This document shows, in pieces, positions 14,591-22,536 of a stretch of 23,324 nt of DNA (position 1 is its first letter; the number at the start of each line of letters is the position of its first letter). The notes under the pieces were generated by a model. The model searched no databases and was not told the origin of the DNA. It saw only the letters and a program-made list of their open reading frames with translations. A program made the translations under genes and the position numbers. This stretch comes from JAVWPP01 sp036635835 (lineage in GTDB: Bacteria > Bacillota > Clostridia > TANB77 > CAG-465): positions 1 through 23,324 of the forward strand of contig JAVWPP010000019.1 in NCBI GenBank assembly GCA_036635835.1. The letters are read 5' to 3'.

Positions 14591-15493
14591 ATGAAGTATA
14601 AAGATTACTACGAAATATTAGGTGTGTATAAAAAAACATCAAAAGAAGATATAAAAATTGCCTATAGAAAATTAGCTAAAAAATATCATCCAGATAACAA
14701 TAATGGAGATAAAGAAGCTGAGATAAAATTTAAAGACTTAAATGAAGCATATAATACATTGTGTGATAACGAAGCAAAAAAGAAATATGATAGAGTTACG
14801 GCAAAATATAGATATGGAATAGAACCTAATACTAATAATAATTTAAGCGATGTTACATATGAAGTGAAAAAAGGGAAAAATGCAATTAACGATTTTTTCA
14901 ATATATTACTTGGATTAAAAAAACAAGATAATGCAGATGGTAACGTAAAAGCACTAGAAAAAGAAAATAGACCCATTAAAGGTGAAAACGAAGAAACGGA
15001 AATACAAATAACGTTGGAGGAAGCTTTTTTTGGTGGTGAAAAAAAGATTGCAATAAAAACTTTAGATCAAGTAAAAACATATACAGCTGAAATTCCTGTA
15101 GGAATAAAGGATTCGGAAAAAGTAAGACTTGCTGGCGTTGGAAAAATAGGTAGAAACGGCGGTAAGAACGGAGATCTTATAATAACAGTAAAAGTATTAA
15201 AACATAAAGACTATATATTAGATGGAATAGATTTAATAAAAGATATACATATATCTCCATGGCAAGCAGCGTTAGGAGCAGATATTATGGTATCAACAAT
15301 AGATGGTGAATTAAAGGTAAAAGTCCCTGAGGCAGCACAAGCAGATAATAGAATTAAAGTTTCTAATCGCGGATTTAGATATAATGAAAATACGAGAGGA
15401 AATCTAATTTTAATTATAAAGGTAGATGTTCCTAGAAATATAACACAAAAGCAAAAAGAATTATACAGTGAATTAAAAGAATGTGAAGCTTAA
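14591..15493 (+). CDS. J-domain co-chaperone, CbpA-like
   Basis: A 300-residue Hsp40 that would stimulate the ATPase of DnaK. Residues 1-70 form the J domain with the essential HPD tripeptide (in KKYHPDNN). There is no Gly/Phe-rich region and no zinc-finger CxxCxGxG repeat; a variable Asn/Lys-rich linker leads straight into the two beta-barrel C-terminal substrate-binding domains (about 130-295), with GGEKKI and ISPWQAALGADI typical of them. This is the architecture of CbpA rather than DnaJ proper. I chose the ATG at 14591, with AGGTG 6 bases upstream; the GTG at 14582 lies inside that ribosome site. It is first in an operon with the VanW and deaminase genes and is not linked to dnaK or grpE. 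Confidence 0.88.
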   Translation: MKYKDYYEILGVYKKTSKEDIKIAYRKLAKKYHPDNNNGDKEAEIKFKDLNEAYNTLCDNEAKKKYDRVTAKYRYGIEPNTNNNLSDVTYEVKKGKNAINDFFNILLGLKKQDNADGNVKALEKENRPIKGENEETEIQITLEEAFFGGEKKIAIKTLDQVKTYTAEIPVGIKDSEKVRLAGVGKIGRNGGKNGDLIITVKVLKHKDYILDGIDLIKDIHISPWQAALGADIMVSTIDGELKVKVPEAAQADNRIKVSNRGFRYNENTRGNLILIIKVDVPRNITQKQKELYSELKECEA

Positions 15494-15516
15494 ATCAATG
15501 TATAGAAGAGGTAAAT

Positions 15517-17166
15517 ATGAATAAAAAAAAAGGTAAACTTTTTAATATAAATGCAATTCCAACTATTAAAAGCAAAAAAAATATTATAGCTTTTGTAATG
15601 ATGACAATAACTATAATAGTAATATCTGGAGTTGTATTTACGCTATTTAATATAACAAATCGAAAAGTATATAGTAATGTGTATTTAAGTGGAAAAAATG
15701 TTTCTAAATATACTGCAAACGAATTAGAAAAATATATTAAAGAGCAGCAAAGTAAGATAGAAAAGAAGTCTAAAGTTATAATTAGACAAGAAGATAAAGA
15801 AATAGATAATTTAATACCAAGTGAAATAGATTTCGAGATAGATATAGCTAAAACTAAAAAAAATGTCTATGATTTTGGTAGAAACAAAAATATATTTGAA
15901 AATAATTTAGATATACTAAAAGCAATGTTTAAAAAGAAAAATATAGATATTGCATATAAATATGATGAGTTAAAATTAGAAAACAAAATTCAAATGTTGA
16001 CACAAAGTTTAGAAAATAAAGTTGTGGACGATAAATATGAGGTAGATGAAGAAAATTTCAAATTAATTATTACCAAAGGGCACAAGGGACAAACTATAAA
16101 TGTTGTAGAGACAAAGAAACATGTGCTTAATGCTTTAAAAAAAGGTGAAATAATAGAGCATAAATTAAATGTAGTTAGTGCTGTGCCAAAGCAATTAGAT
16201 GTTGAAAAGACTCATAAAAACATAAAAAGAGACTTTGTAAATGCTGAAATAAAAAAAGAAAACGGTAAAATGAAATTTATAAAAGAAGTATATGGTTTAG
16301 ATTTTTTAAAGCAAGAGTTAAATGAAATATTGAAAAAACCAGAAAACCTAGGAGAAGGCGCTATTATTAAGTTTGATTTGAAAGTTGCAGCACCTATGGT
16401 TAAATATAAAGACATAGCATGGAATAAATTTGATGATGTTTTAGGTAGCATGACAACAGTGTTTCCTGCAGGCAATATAAATAGAGGAACTAATTTAAGT
16501 GTATCGCTTAGTTATTTAAATGATAAAATAATAATGCCAGGAGAAGTCTTTTCTTTCAATAAAAATGTTGGCGAACCAAGTTTTGAAAAAGGATATAAAG
16601 AAGCAGCTGCGTTTTCAAAAAAAGATGTTGTTAATGAAGTTGGAGGAGGCATATGCCAAAGTGTATCAACTTTATACAATGCAGCGCTATATGCAAATCT
16701 TGAAATAGTATCAAGAGCTTCTCATGCTATGCCAGTTGGATATGTACAGCCATCATTAGATGCAACAATGTACTATCCGTATTTAGATTTCAAGTTTAAA
16801 AACACTAAAAATTTTCCTATTAAAATAAAGACGTCGTTTTCATGGGCAGGTAGTATGAATATAAGCATATTAGGAACAAAAGAAGAGGATGATGTGGATA
16901 TTATATTAGAAAGTGAAAAGATAACTACATTACCATATACAACAAAAACAGTAGTAGATAGTGGATTAGAGCCAGAACAAAAATTAATAAAGCAAAATGG
17001 CATAGATGGATATACTTCAAGATCATACAAGATTGTTAAGAAAGATGGTAAATTAATAAGTAAAACTTTAATATCTAATGATACATATAAACCTACACAA
17101 AAAGTAATTTTACAAGGTCCAAATGCTAAAAAGACAGATGAAACGGAGGAGATAAAAAGTGAATAA
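15517..17166 (+). CDS. VanW family membrane protein with G5 domain
   Basis: A 549-residue single-pass membrane protein facing the cell wall. After a basic tail and a membrane segment (about 22-45) come one or two copies of a peptidoglycan-binding-like domain (about 50-290, as in YoaR), then the VanW domain (about 305-435) with PAGNINRGTNLSVS, PGEVFSFNKNVG and GGGICQSVSTLYNAA signatures, and a C-terminal G5-like domain (about 458-540). VanW was named from vancomycin-resistance clusters, but its biochemical activity is unknown and chromosomal copies like this one do not imply resistance. AGAGGT precedes the ATG. It follows the J-domain gene by 23 bases and overlaps the deaminase start by 8 bases. 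Confidence 0.9.
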   Translation: MNKKKGKLFNINAIPTIKSKKNIIAFVMMTITIIVISGVVFTLFNITNRKVYSNVYLSGKNVSKYTANELEKYIKEQQSKIEKKSKVIIRQEDKEIDNLIPSEIDFEIDIAKTKKNVYDFGRNKNIFENNLDILKAMFKKKNIDIAYKYDELKLENKIQMLTQSLENKVVDDKYEVDEENFKLIITKGHKGQTINVVETKKHVLNALKKGEIIEHKLNVVSAVPKQLDVEKTHKNIKRDFVNAEIKKENGKMKFIKEVYGLDFLKQELNEILKKPENLGEGAIIKFDLKVAAPMVKYKDIAWNKFDDVLGSMTTVFPAGNINRGTNLSVSLSYLNDKIIMPGEVFSFNKNVGEPSFEKGYKEAAAFSKKDVVNEVGGGICQSVSTLYNAALYANLEIVSRASHAMPVGYVQPSLDATMYYPYLDFKFKNTKNFPIKIKTSFSWAGSMNISILGTKEEDDVDIILESEKITTLPYTTKTVVDSGLEPEQKLIKQNGIDGYTSRSYKIVKKDGKLISKTLISNDTYKPTQKVILQGPNAKKTDETEEIKSE

Positions 17167-17641
17167 AAGAGAAAAATATATAGATTGGGATGAATATTTT
17201 ATGGCTGTTGCTGTTTTATCGGCGCAAAGAAGTAAAGATCCTAGCACGCAAGTAGGCGCATGTATAGTTAGTCAAGATAATAAAATATTATCTGTTGGAT
17301 ACAATGGGGCACCCATAGGTTTTGATGATGAAGAAATGCCTTGGGGAAGAGACGGGGAGTTCCTAAACACTAAATACGCTTATGTATGTCACGCGGAGCT
17401 TAATGCTATATTAAATCATAGAGGAATAACTTTAGAAAACAGTAAAATATACGTAGACTTATTTCCTTGTAATGAATGTGCAAAAGCAATAATACAAAGT
17501 GGAATAAAAAAAGTGATATTTAAATCAGACAAATATGCTGATACAGATTCAAACATAGCTGCAAAAAGACTTTTTGATAAGTGTAATGTTGTTTATGAAA
17601 AATATGAAGAAAGACATACAAAAATAGAAATAGAAATATAA
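17159..17641 (+). CDS. dCMP deaminase family protein (ComEB-like)
   Basis: A 160-residue zinc-dependent cytidine-type deaminase, predicted to convert dCMP to dUMP for thymidylate synthesis. The zinc site is complete: His78 and catalytic Glu80 in CHAELNAI, and Cys104/Cys107 in PCNEC. The N-terminal DPSTQVGACIV and GYNGAP runs are typical of the dCMP/ComEB branch. Translation starts at GTG (17159), inside the end of the VanW gene, with GGAGGAG a few bases upstream, so it is translationally coupled. Transcription ends at the hairpin just downstream. Together with dut in this window it provides a second route to dUMP. In Bacillus the homologue lies in the comE locus; here no competence genes are near, so a competence role is not implied. 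Confidence 0.9.
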   Translation: MNKREKYIDWDEYFMAVAVLSAQRSKDPSTQVGACIVSQDNKILSVGYNGAPIGFDDEEMPWGRDGEFLNTKYAYVCHAELNAILNHRGITLENSKIYVDLFPCNECAKAIIQSGIKKVIFKSDKYADTDSNIAAKRLFDKCNVVYEKYEERHTKIEIEI

Positions 17642-17646
17642 AAAAG

Positions 17647-17683
17647 CAGAGTAGGCAAGTATGAACTTGCTTACTCTGTTTTT
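17647..17683. terminator. Bidirectional terminator between convergent genes
   Basis: A 14-bp stem with one G-T pair (17647-17660 with 17665-17678) and loop ATGA, T-run on the right and A-run on the left. It overlaps the last codons of the HD-GYP gene. Confidence 0.88.
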
Positions 17684-18699
17684 AAAATTTCTTCGTATTT
17701 TTTTATGTCTTTATTAACCATAGCAACAAAAGAATCAACTAAATTACCATCTAATTGTGTATTTTTATTTTCAATTAAAATTTTTAATGCTGTTTTAACA
17801 TCCGTACCTTGCCTATAAGTTCTATTGCTAGTTATAGCATCATAAGTATCACATACAGCAAGCACTCTTGCAAAAAAAGGTATTTCATCGCCCTTTAATC
17901 TATCTGGGTAGCCATTTCCATCAATTCTTTCGTGATGATGTTTTACATTTTGCAGTATTGTTTCTAACATAAAAGATGATGAAATAATGTCATATCCAAT
18001 AGAAGGATGAAGTTTAATTTGATTATATTCTTCAGTTGTTAAGCGACCTGGCTTTGTTAATATAGAATCTGAAATACCTATTTTACCTATATCGTGGAAC
18101 AAACCAGATACACGAAGAATTTCCTCATCTTCTTTAGATAAATGTAAGTACTCTGCTAATTGGACTGCATATAGAGAAACCCTATCTGAGTGACCTTTTG
18201 TATATGAGTCTTTTGCTTCAACAGTGTTTTTTAAGACTTCCGCAAATTCTAAATAATGTCTTTTTAATAATGTATTAATATTTTTAATTTCATTAAGCTG
18301 TTTAATGGATTTAACAGCAGATTCAACCATCATAATTAGCTGATTGGAATTGGCACTTTTTTCACAGTATGCCTGTATATCTAAACTATGCATTGTTTCA
18401 ATAGGTGGAACTAAATCCGTATGAGAAGTCATTAGTAAAATGTAAATATCTTTATTGAACTCTCTAATTTTTAGAGTTAGTTTATCTGCATTAAAAGGAT
18501 ATAACAAGTAGTTTGCAAGAAGTATGTCATAGTTTACTTTTTTTAATTCTTCAAGTGCAAGCATAGGATCCGTAAAAGATTTTACGGTGTAACCATAGCT
18601 TGTCAATATAGTAGAATAAGCGTCAGTAAAGCTAAGTTCATTATCTAAAAGCATTATTTTAATATTATCATCTGTATGTATTTCGTTATAATTATTCAT
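17671..18699 (-). CDS. HD-GYP domain protein with degenerate receiver
   Basis: A 342-residue predicted cyclic di-nucleotide phosphodiesterase. Residues 13-130 form a receiver (REC) domain; a helical linker (130-160) leads to an HD-GYP domain (about 160-330). The HD-GYP metal and signature residues are intact: HSDR (170-173), HDIGK (202-206), His231, HHH (254-256) and DGNGYP (260-265), so hydrolysis of cyclic di-GMP to GMP or pGpG is expected. The receiver keeps Thr91 and Lys114, but the phospho-acceptor Asp is Asn63 (in YDILLANYLL) and one of the two acidic metal ligands is Asn20, so ordinary phosphorylation is unlikely. AAAGGAG lies 6 bases before the ATG. No histidine kinase is adjacent. 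Confidence 0.92.
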   Translation of the reverse strand: MNNYNEIHTDDNIKIMLLDNELSFTDAYSTILTSYGYTVKSFTDPMLALEELKKVNYDILLANYLLYPFNADKLTLKIREFNKDIYILLMTSHTDLVPPIETMHSLDIQAYCEKSANSNQLIMMVESAVKSIKQLNEIKNINTLLKRHYLEFAEVLKNTVEAKDSYTKGHSDRVSLYAVQLAEYLHLSKEDEEILRVSGLFHDIGKIGISDSILTKPGRLTTEEYNQIKLHPSIGYDIISSSFMLETILQNVKHHHERIDGNGYPDRLKGDEIPFFARVLAVCDTYDAITSNRTYRQGTDVKTALKILIENKNTQLDGNLVDSFVAMVNKDIKKYEEILKTE

Positions 18700-18720
18700 A
18701 AAGCGCTCCTTTATTTATAT

Positions 18721-18750
18721 AGTATATCATAAAAAAAGAAATTGTTACAA
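18721..18750 (-). promoter_or_regulatory. Promoter of the HD-GYP gene
   Basis: On the minus strand TTGTAA (18750-18745), 18 bases, TATACT (18726-18721) with a TGA extension. Confidence 0.55.
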
Positions 18751-18801
18751 CACCTTTTTATATAATAATATATTAAAATAATAAAAAAACAAAATAGATT
18801 G

Positions 18802-18978
18802 TTAAAAAGTATTCTCAAATGTTCCTAAAGTTACAGAAAAATCATTTTTAAATATTTGTACATATTCAATATTCAATTTTCCAAGCAAAAGTAATAATAT
18901 AACTAAAAGTTTATTTATATCTACATTATCAAAACAATCTTTATTATTGTTAATAAAATTGAATAATTCATTATTCAT
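18802..18978 (-). CDS. Small hypothetical protein (58 residues)
   Basis: A short minus-strand ORF with an AGGTGG ribosome site 4-5 bases before the ATG at 18978. It starts Asn-rich and acidic (MNNELFNFINNN), carries a hydrophobic Leu run KLLVILLLLLGKL (about residues 24-36) and ends with a Phe/Thr-rich tail. I do not recognise it. The Leu run could be a short membrane helix or a packing helix. It lies 102 bases upstream of the HD-GYP gene in the same direction, but that gene has its own promoter, and it diverges from the gene at 19072. Confidence 0.5.
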   Translation of the reverse strand: MNNELFNFINNNKDCFDNVDINKLLVILLLLLGKLNIEYVQIFKNDFSVTLGTFENTF

Positions 18979-19008
18979 AAAACCACCTAATAAAATATAC
19001 TAGAGATA

Positions 19009-19037
19009 TTGTTTTTTTATGCTATACATAGTATAAT
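19009..19037 (+). promoter_or_regulatory. Promoter of the 19072-19767 gene
   Basis: TTGTTT (19009-19014), 17 bases, TATAAT (19032-19037). The -35 box is weak. The in-frame upstream start at 19009 falls inside this promoter and is therefore rejected. Confidence 0.55.
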
Positions 19038-19071
19038 ACATAATATAAAGATAGATAAAGGCGGTATATTA

Positions 19072-19767
19072 ATGGAAAATAAAAAAAACGGCAATACTAT
19101 GGTTATAGTTATAGTAGTTTTAATATCTATAGTCTTAGTTGTAGGAATAACAATGATGTTGCTAAAGGAAGATGCTAATATTAATCAAGGAAGATTTAGA
19201 ATTAACGATATTGCAATAAAAAGTACAGTAGATGCGGAAGATAAAACAACAGATTTAAATAACTGGCAATTAAACTTATCTCAGCGCAATCATTTATCTA
19301 TTTTAATAGATAAAGAATCAAATAGCATAGTTTCAAAAATATATGTAGATGATATACAGTTAGAAGCACCACAAAATGTTGGTAATTTCTATATATCACC
19401 TAAAAACGATAATTTAAAATATGTTTTAACAGATCAAGAAAAAGATCAGTTTGATATTTTTGTAAAAGAACAAGATGGTTGTTATTTAGCTGAAATAGAT
19501 GTAAATAACGATGAATTCTTAAAAGACTATAAAGTAGAAAATACAGTTAAAGAATTAAGATATGATGGTACTTTATTAACAAAAGTTGGAGTTAGTGTAG
19601 ATAAACTTAAATTCAAAATATCATTTAATCTAAATATTATAGATATACAAGGTAATCTAAACACAGCTAGAATAATTGTAGAAGCGCCAGATAAAGAGCT
19701 TCAAACAGTAGGAACTGTGGTAAAAAAATTAGATGTTAAAGATTTTGGTTTTAAATTAATTGAATAA
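19072..19767 (+). CDS. Membrane-anchored protein of unknown function
   Basis: I do not recognise this 231-residue protein. A Lys/Asn-rich tail (1-8) precedes one membrane segment (about 9-31, MVIVIVVLISIVLVVGITMM in part), so the rest should be outside the membrane. The outer part is acidic and beta-like, with no Cys pair or catalytic motif apparent; a single Cys is seen. AAAGGCGG lies before the ATG at 19072, which I prefer to the upstream frame extension because the promoter lies in it. Layout (basic tail, one helix, beta-rich domain) resembles the unknown at 115-966, but I see no clear sequence match between them. Confidence 0.75.
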   Translation: MENKKNGNTMVIVIVVLISIVLVVGITMMLLKEDANINQGRFRINDIAIKSTVDAEDKTTDLNNWQLNLSQRNHLSILIDKESNSIVSKIYVDDIQLEAPQNVGNFYISPKNDNLKYVLTDQEKDQFDIFVKEQDGCYLAEIDVNNDEFLKDYKVENTVKELRYDGTLLTKVGVSVDKLKFKISFNLNIIDIQGNLNTARIIVEAPDKELQTVGTVVKKLDVKDFGFKLIE

Positions 19768-19800
19768 TTGCGACTAAAAAGAGAAAATATTATTAAAGGG

Positions 19801-19829
19801 TTGAAAATCATAAAAAGATATTGTATAAT
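19801..19829 (+). promoter_or_regulatory. Promoter of the SRP RNA gene
   Basis: TTGAAA (19801-19806), 17 bases, TATAAT (19824-19829); the start point would fall at the 5' strand of the RNA terminal helix. Confidence 0.85.
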
Positions 19830-19833
19830 ATAG

Positions 19834-19920
19834 AAGTCGCTAAGCAATAGGGTGCTGTGAACCTTGTCAGATCCGGAAGGAAGCAGCAATAAGCAATACA
19901 TCCTATGTGCTCAGTGACTT
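19834..19920 (+). ncRNA. ffs: Signal recognition particle RNA, small bacterial type
   Basis: About 87-90 nt. The highly conserved apical part GGTGCTGTGAACC-TTGTCAG-ATCCGGAAGGAAGCAGC is present, including the GGAA tetraloop and the asymmetric loop that bind Ffh. The ends pair as AAGTCGCT (19834-19841) with AGTGACTT (19913-19920), followed by a T-run that can act as the terminator. The RNA is of the short 4.5S-like form with no Alu domain, unlike the roughly 270-nt RNA of Bacillus. Its place just upstream of dnaX is the classic Bacillota order. Confidence 0.95.
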
Positions 19921-19939
19921 TTTTTAAGGAGTGATAGAT

Positions 19940-21526
19940 TTGGCACATATAGCATTATATAGAAAATACAGGCCTAATACTTTTGAAAGTATTATAGCGC
20001 AGGAACACATAACTAAAATACTAAAGAGTCAAATTTCAAAAAATAAAATAGGCCACGCATATATATTTAGTGGTAGTAGAGGAACAGGTAAAACAACTGC
20101 CGCTAAAATATTTTCAAGAGCAGTAAATTGTTTAAATCCGGTAGACGGTAATCCTTGTAACGAGTGTGAAAATTGTTTAGCAATATTAAATAATTCAACA
20201 TCAGATGTAATAGAAATGGATGCTGCCTCTAACAATAGTGTAGATAATATAAGAGAAATAAGACAAGAAGTTGTTTATGCAACTACGTCTTTAAAATATA
20301 GAGTATATATAATAGATGAAGCTCATATGCTTACAACTAGTGCATTTAATGCATTATTAAAAACTTTAGAAGAACCACCAGAGGGAGTTATTTTTATTTT
20401 AGCTACAACAGAGCAGCATAAAATACTTCCAACTATTTTATCTAGGTGTATGAAATTTGAATTTAAAAGAATCCCAGAAAATAAAATATGTGAAGGTCTT
20501 AAAAATATATTAAAAGAAGAAAATAAAACATATGAAGAAAAAGCAATTCAGTATATAGCAAGAGCTGCAGATGGCGGTATGAGAGACGCTATAAGTATTT
20601 TAGAAAGATGCTTAGATGAAAGCGAAGAAGTTAAATATAACGTTGTTGAAACTTTAATTGGCTCAATAAAAGAAGATTCATTAAAAAAAATAATAAATGC
20701 TATAGCAATGTATAAACCAGTTGAATTAATAAAACAAATAGATATAACTATAGACGAAGGTAAAGAAGTAAGGCAAATTGCAAACGATTTACTTAATGAA
20801 TTTATGAATCTACTGCTTATTCTTGCTACAGAAGATACAAATAGCTTCTGCGTTTTTTCAAAAGAAGAAATACAAAATATAAAAAAATATCTACCAGAAG
20901 AAAGAATGAACGAAATAATTCAAGTATTAAATGAAATAGATAACGATATAAGAATGTCTACAAATCCAAAAATAATTTTTAAAGCTAAAATTCTAACTTT
21001 GTGCATGCCAAAAATCGAAAAACAAGAAAAAAGCGAGCCACTTGTAATAAGCTCGGAAACAAATGCAGAAGAACTGGAAAATTTAAAAGAAGACATAGAT
21101 ATTTTAAAAGAACAAATAGAAGACTTGCAAAAAAATAAAATACAATATGTAAGTGACGAAAACAAAGTGCAAACTGTGGATAACTCAGAGGTTATCGTAC
21201 CTAAAAAGCGTAGAACTTTTAAGAGATGGAATGAAGTAAAAGAAATAATCAAGTCTAAATCAAAACCATTTATGTATTCAGTACTTGTTCCAACAAAAGC
21301 TTACATAGAAAATAATACAATATATATAACTACAGAAAATGAGTTTAGTATGAAAGCAATTTCTAGTGAAGAGAATAAAGAATTAATTAGAGATGTAATA
21401 GAGCAGCTTACAGATAATGAAGTAGATATAGTTATAAATTTCAAAGAAGATAAAGAAGATAAAAAGCTAGATAAGGTAGAGGCTATACTTAATGAAAATA
21501 ATATTGAATATACAGAAATAGAGTAA
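19940..21526 (+). CDS. dnaX: DNA polymerase III gamma/tau subunit
   Basis: The 528-residue clamp-loader ATPase subunit that opens and loads the sliding clamp and joins the polymerase to the helicase. Walker A GSRGTGKT (45-52), zinc-binding Cys64, 73, 76 and 79, Walker B IIDEA (124-128) and the sensor SRC (168-170) are all present. A coiled coil follows at about 365-395 and then a divergent tau-like C-terminal domain. I chose the TTG at 19940 (MAHIALYRKYRP, the usual beginning of the family) with AAGGAG 8 bases upstream; the GTG at 19931 overlaps that ribosome site. The ribosome site begins only a few bases after the ffs T-run, so dnaX may depend on read-through from ffs. Confidence 0.96.
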   Translation: MAHIALYRKYRPNTFESIIAQEHITKILKSQISKNKIGHAYIFSGSRGTGKTTAAKIFSRAVNCLNPVDGNPCNECENCLAILNNSTSDVIEMDAASNNSVDNIREIRQEVVYATTSLKYRVYIIDEAHMLTTSAFNALLKTLEEPPEGVIFILATTEQHKILPTILSRCMKFEFKRIPENKICEGLKNILKEENKTYEEKAIQYIARAADGGMRDAISILERCLDESEEVKYNVVETLIGSIKEDSLKKIINAIAMYKPVELIKQIDITIDEGKEVRQIANDLLNEFMNLLLILATEDTNSFCVFSKEEIQNIKKYLPEERMNEIIQVLNEIDNDIRMSTNPKIIFKAKILTLCMPKIEKQEKSEPLVISSETNAEELENLKEDIDILKEQIEDLQKNKIQYVSDENKVQTVDNSEVIVPKKRRTFKRWNEVKEIIKSKSKPFMYSVLVPTKAYIENNTIYITTENEFSMKAISSEENKELIRDVIEQLTDNEVDIVINFKEDKEDKKLDKVEAILNENNIEYTEIE

Positions 21527-21532
21527 ACTATC

Positions 21533-21561
21533 TTTACAAAACTAAAAAGGTATTATATAAT
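21533..21561 (+). promoter_or_regulatory. Internal promoter before ybaB-recR-murI
   Basis: TTTACA (21533-21538), 17 bases, TATAAT (21556-21561), placed just after the dnaX stop. It could drive ybaB-recR-murI separately from dnaX. Confidence 0.65.
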
Positions 21562-21597
21562 TATGCAATGTAAAAAAGAAATAGGAGATGAAATATT

Positions 21598-21930
21598 ATG
21601 GGTAAATTTGGAGGCGGATTTCCGCAAGGCATGGGCAATATGCAAAATTTATTAAAGCAAGCACAAAAGATGCAAGCTGACGCAGCAAAAAAACAAGAAC
21701 AAGTAGAGGCAATGAGTTTTGAAGCATCTGCAGGTGGTAATGCTATAGTTGTAAAAGCTAATGGAGCAAAAAAAATAACAAACATTACTATTAACCCAGA
21801 TGTAGTAGATAAAGATGATGTTGAAATGTTACAAGATCTAATTTTGACAGCTGTAAATGAAGTATTAAGTCAAGCAGATAAAGCTATGCAAAATGAAATG
21901 GGCGACTTTTCAATGCCAGGACTTTTCTAG
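21598..21930 (+). CDS. YbaB/EbfC family nucleoid-associated protein
   Basis: A 110-residue DNA-binding protein. The Gly/Met-rich start (GKFGGGFPQGMGNMQNLLKQ) leads into a long helix QKMQADAAKKQEQVE, followed by the sheet with VVKANGAKKITNITINPDVV, and the C-terminal helix, the standard YbaB fold. It binds DNA as a dimer; its exact role is not known, but it is nearly always found between dnaX and recR as here. AGGAGATG precedes the ATG; the stop is TAG, and recR starts 9 bases later. Confidence 0.93.
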   Translation: MGKFGGGFPQGMGNMQNLLKQAQKMQADAAKKQEQVEAMSFEASAGGNAIVVKANGAKKITNITINPDVVDKDDVEMLQDLILTAVNEVLSQADKAMQNEMGDFSMPGLF

Positions 21931-21939
21931 AGGAGAAAT

Positions 21940-22536
21940 ATGTATTATTCAGATAGTGTAAATAATTTAATAGGTCAGTTTGAAAAGTTTCCTGGAATAG
22001 GGCATAAAACAGCAGTAAGACTTGCTTTCTATGTTTTAGAATCACCTAAAGATGTATCAATAAATATGGCAAAAGCTATTATTGAAGCAAAAGAAAAAGT
22101 TCGTTTTTGCAGTGTATGCTTAAATTTAACAGAAAACGATGTTTGCGAAATTTGTTCAAACACAAAAAGAGATAAAACTAGCATATGTGTTGTAGAGAAT
22201 GTTAAAGATGTAATAGCTATGGAAAAAACTCATGAATATAATGGTGTATATCATGTATTACACGGGTCAATTTCACCTATGAATAACATTACCCCAGCAG
22301 ATATAAAGATAAAAGAATTGCTTGCAAGATTAAAAACTGATGAAATAAAAGAAATAATTTTAGCTACAAATACAACTATTGAAGGAGAAGCAACAGCAAT
22401 GTATATTTCTAGAATAGTTAAACCATTAGGAATTCTAGCAACTCGTATTGCGCATGGAATACCTGTAGGCGGAGATTTAGAATATGCAGATGAGATTACA
22501 ATAATTAAAGCTATGGAAAACAGGAGAGAAATATGA
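21940..22536 (+). CDS. recR: Recombination protein RecR
   Basis: A 198-residue protein of the RecFOR pathway, loading RecA at single-strand gaps. In order: a helix-hairpin-helix around PGIGHKTAVRLA (18-29), a C4 zinc finger (Cys57, 60, 69, 72) and a Toprim domain (about 80-175) with VVEN (84-87), followed by the C-terminal GIPVGGDLEYADE signature. Length is standard. AGGAG lies before the ATG; its TGA stop overlaps the murI ATG (ATGA), showing coupling. This TGA stop also shows the organism does not read TGA as Trp. Confidence 0.96.
   Translation: MYYSDSVNNLIGQFEKFPGIGHKTAVRLAFYVLESPKDVSINMAKAIIEAKEKVRFCSVCLNLTENDVCEICSNTKRDKTSICVVENVKDVIAMEKTHEYNGVYHVLHGSISPMNNITPADIKIKELLARLKTDEIKEIILATNTTIEGEATAMYISRIVKPLGILATRIAHGIPVGGDLEYADEITIIKAMENRREI

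Noticed and set aside
15517..17166. Vancomycin resistance from the VanW match
   Set aside because: No vanHAX ligase or dehydrogenase genes or VanRS pair accompany it; chromosomal VanW/G5 proteins are common in Clostridia without resistance.
17159..17641. Competence operon from the ComEB-like protein
   Set aside because: No comEA or comEC next to it; the sequence supports a general dCMP deaminase.
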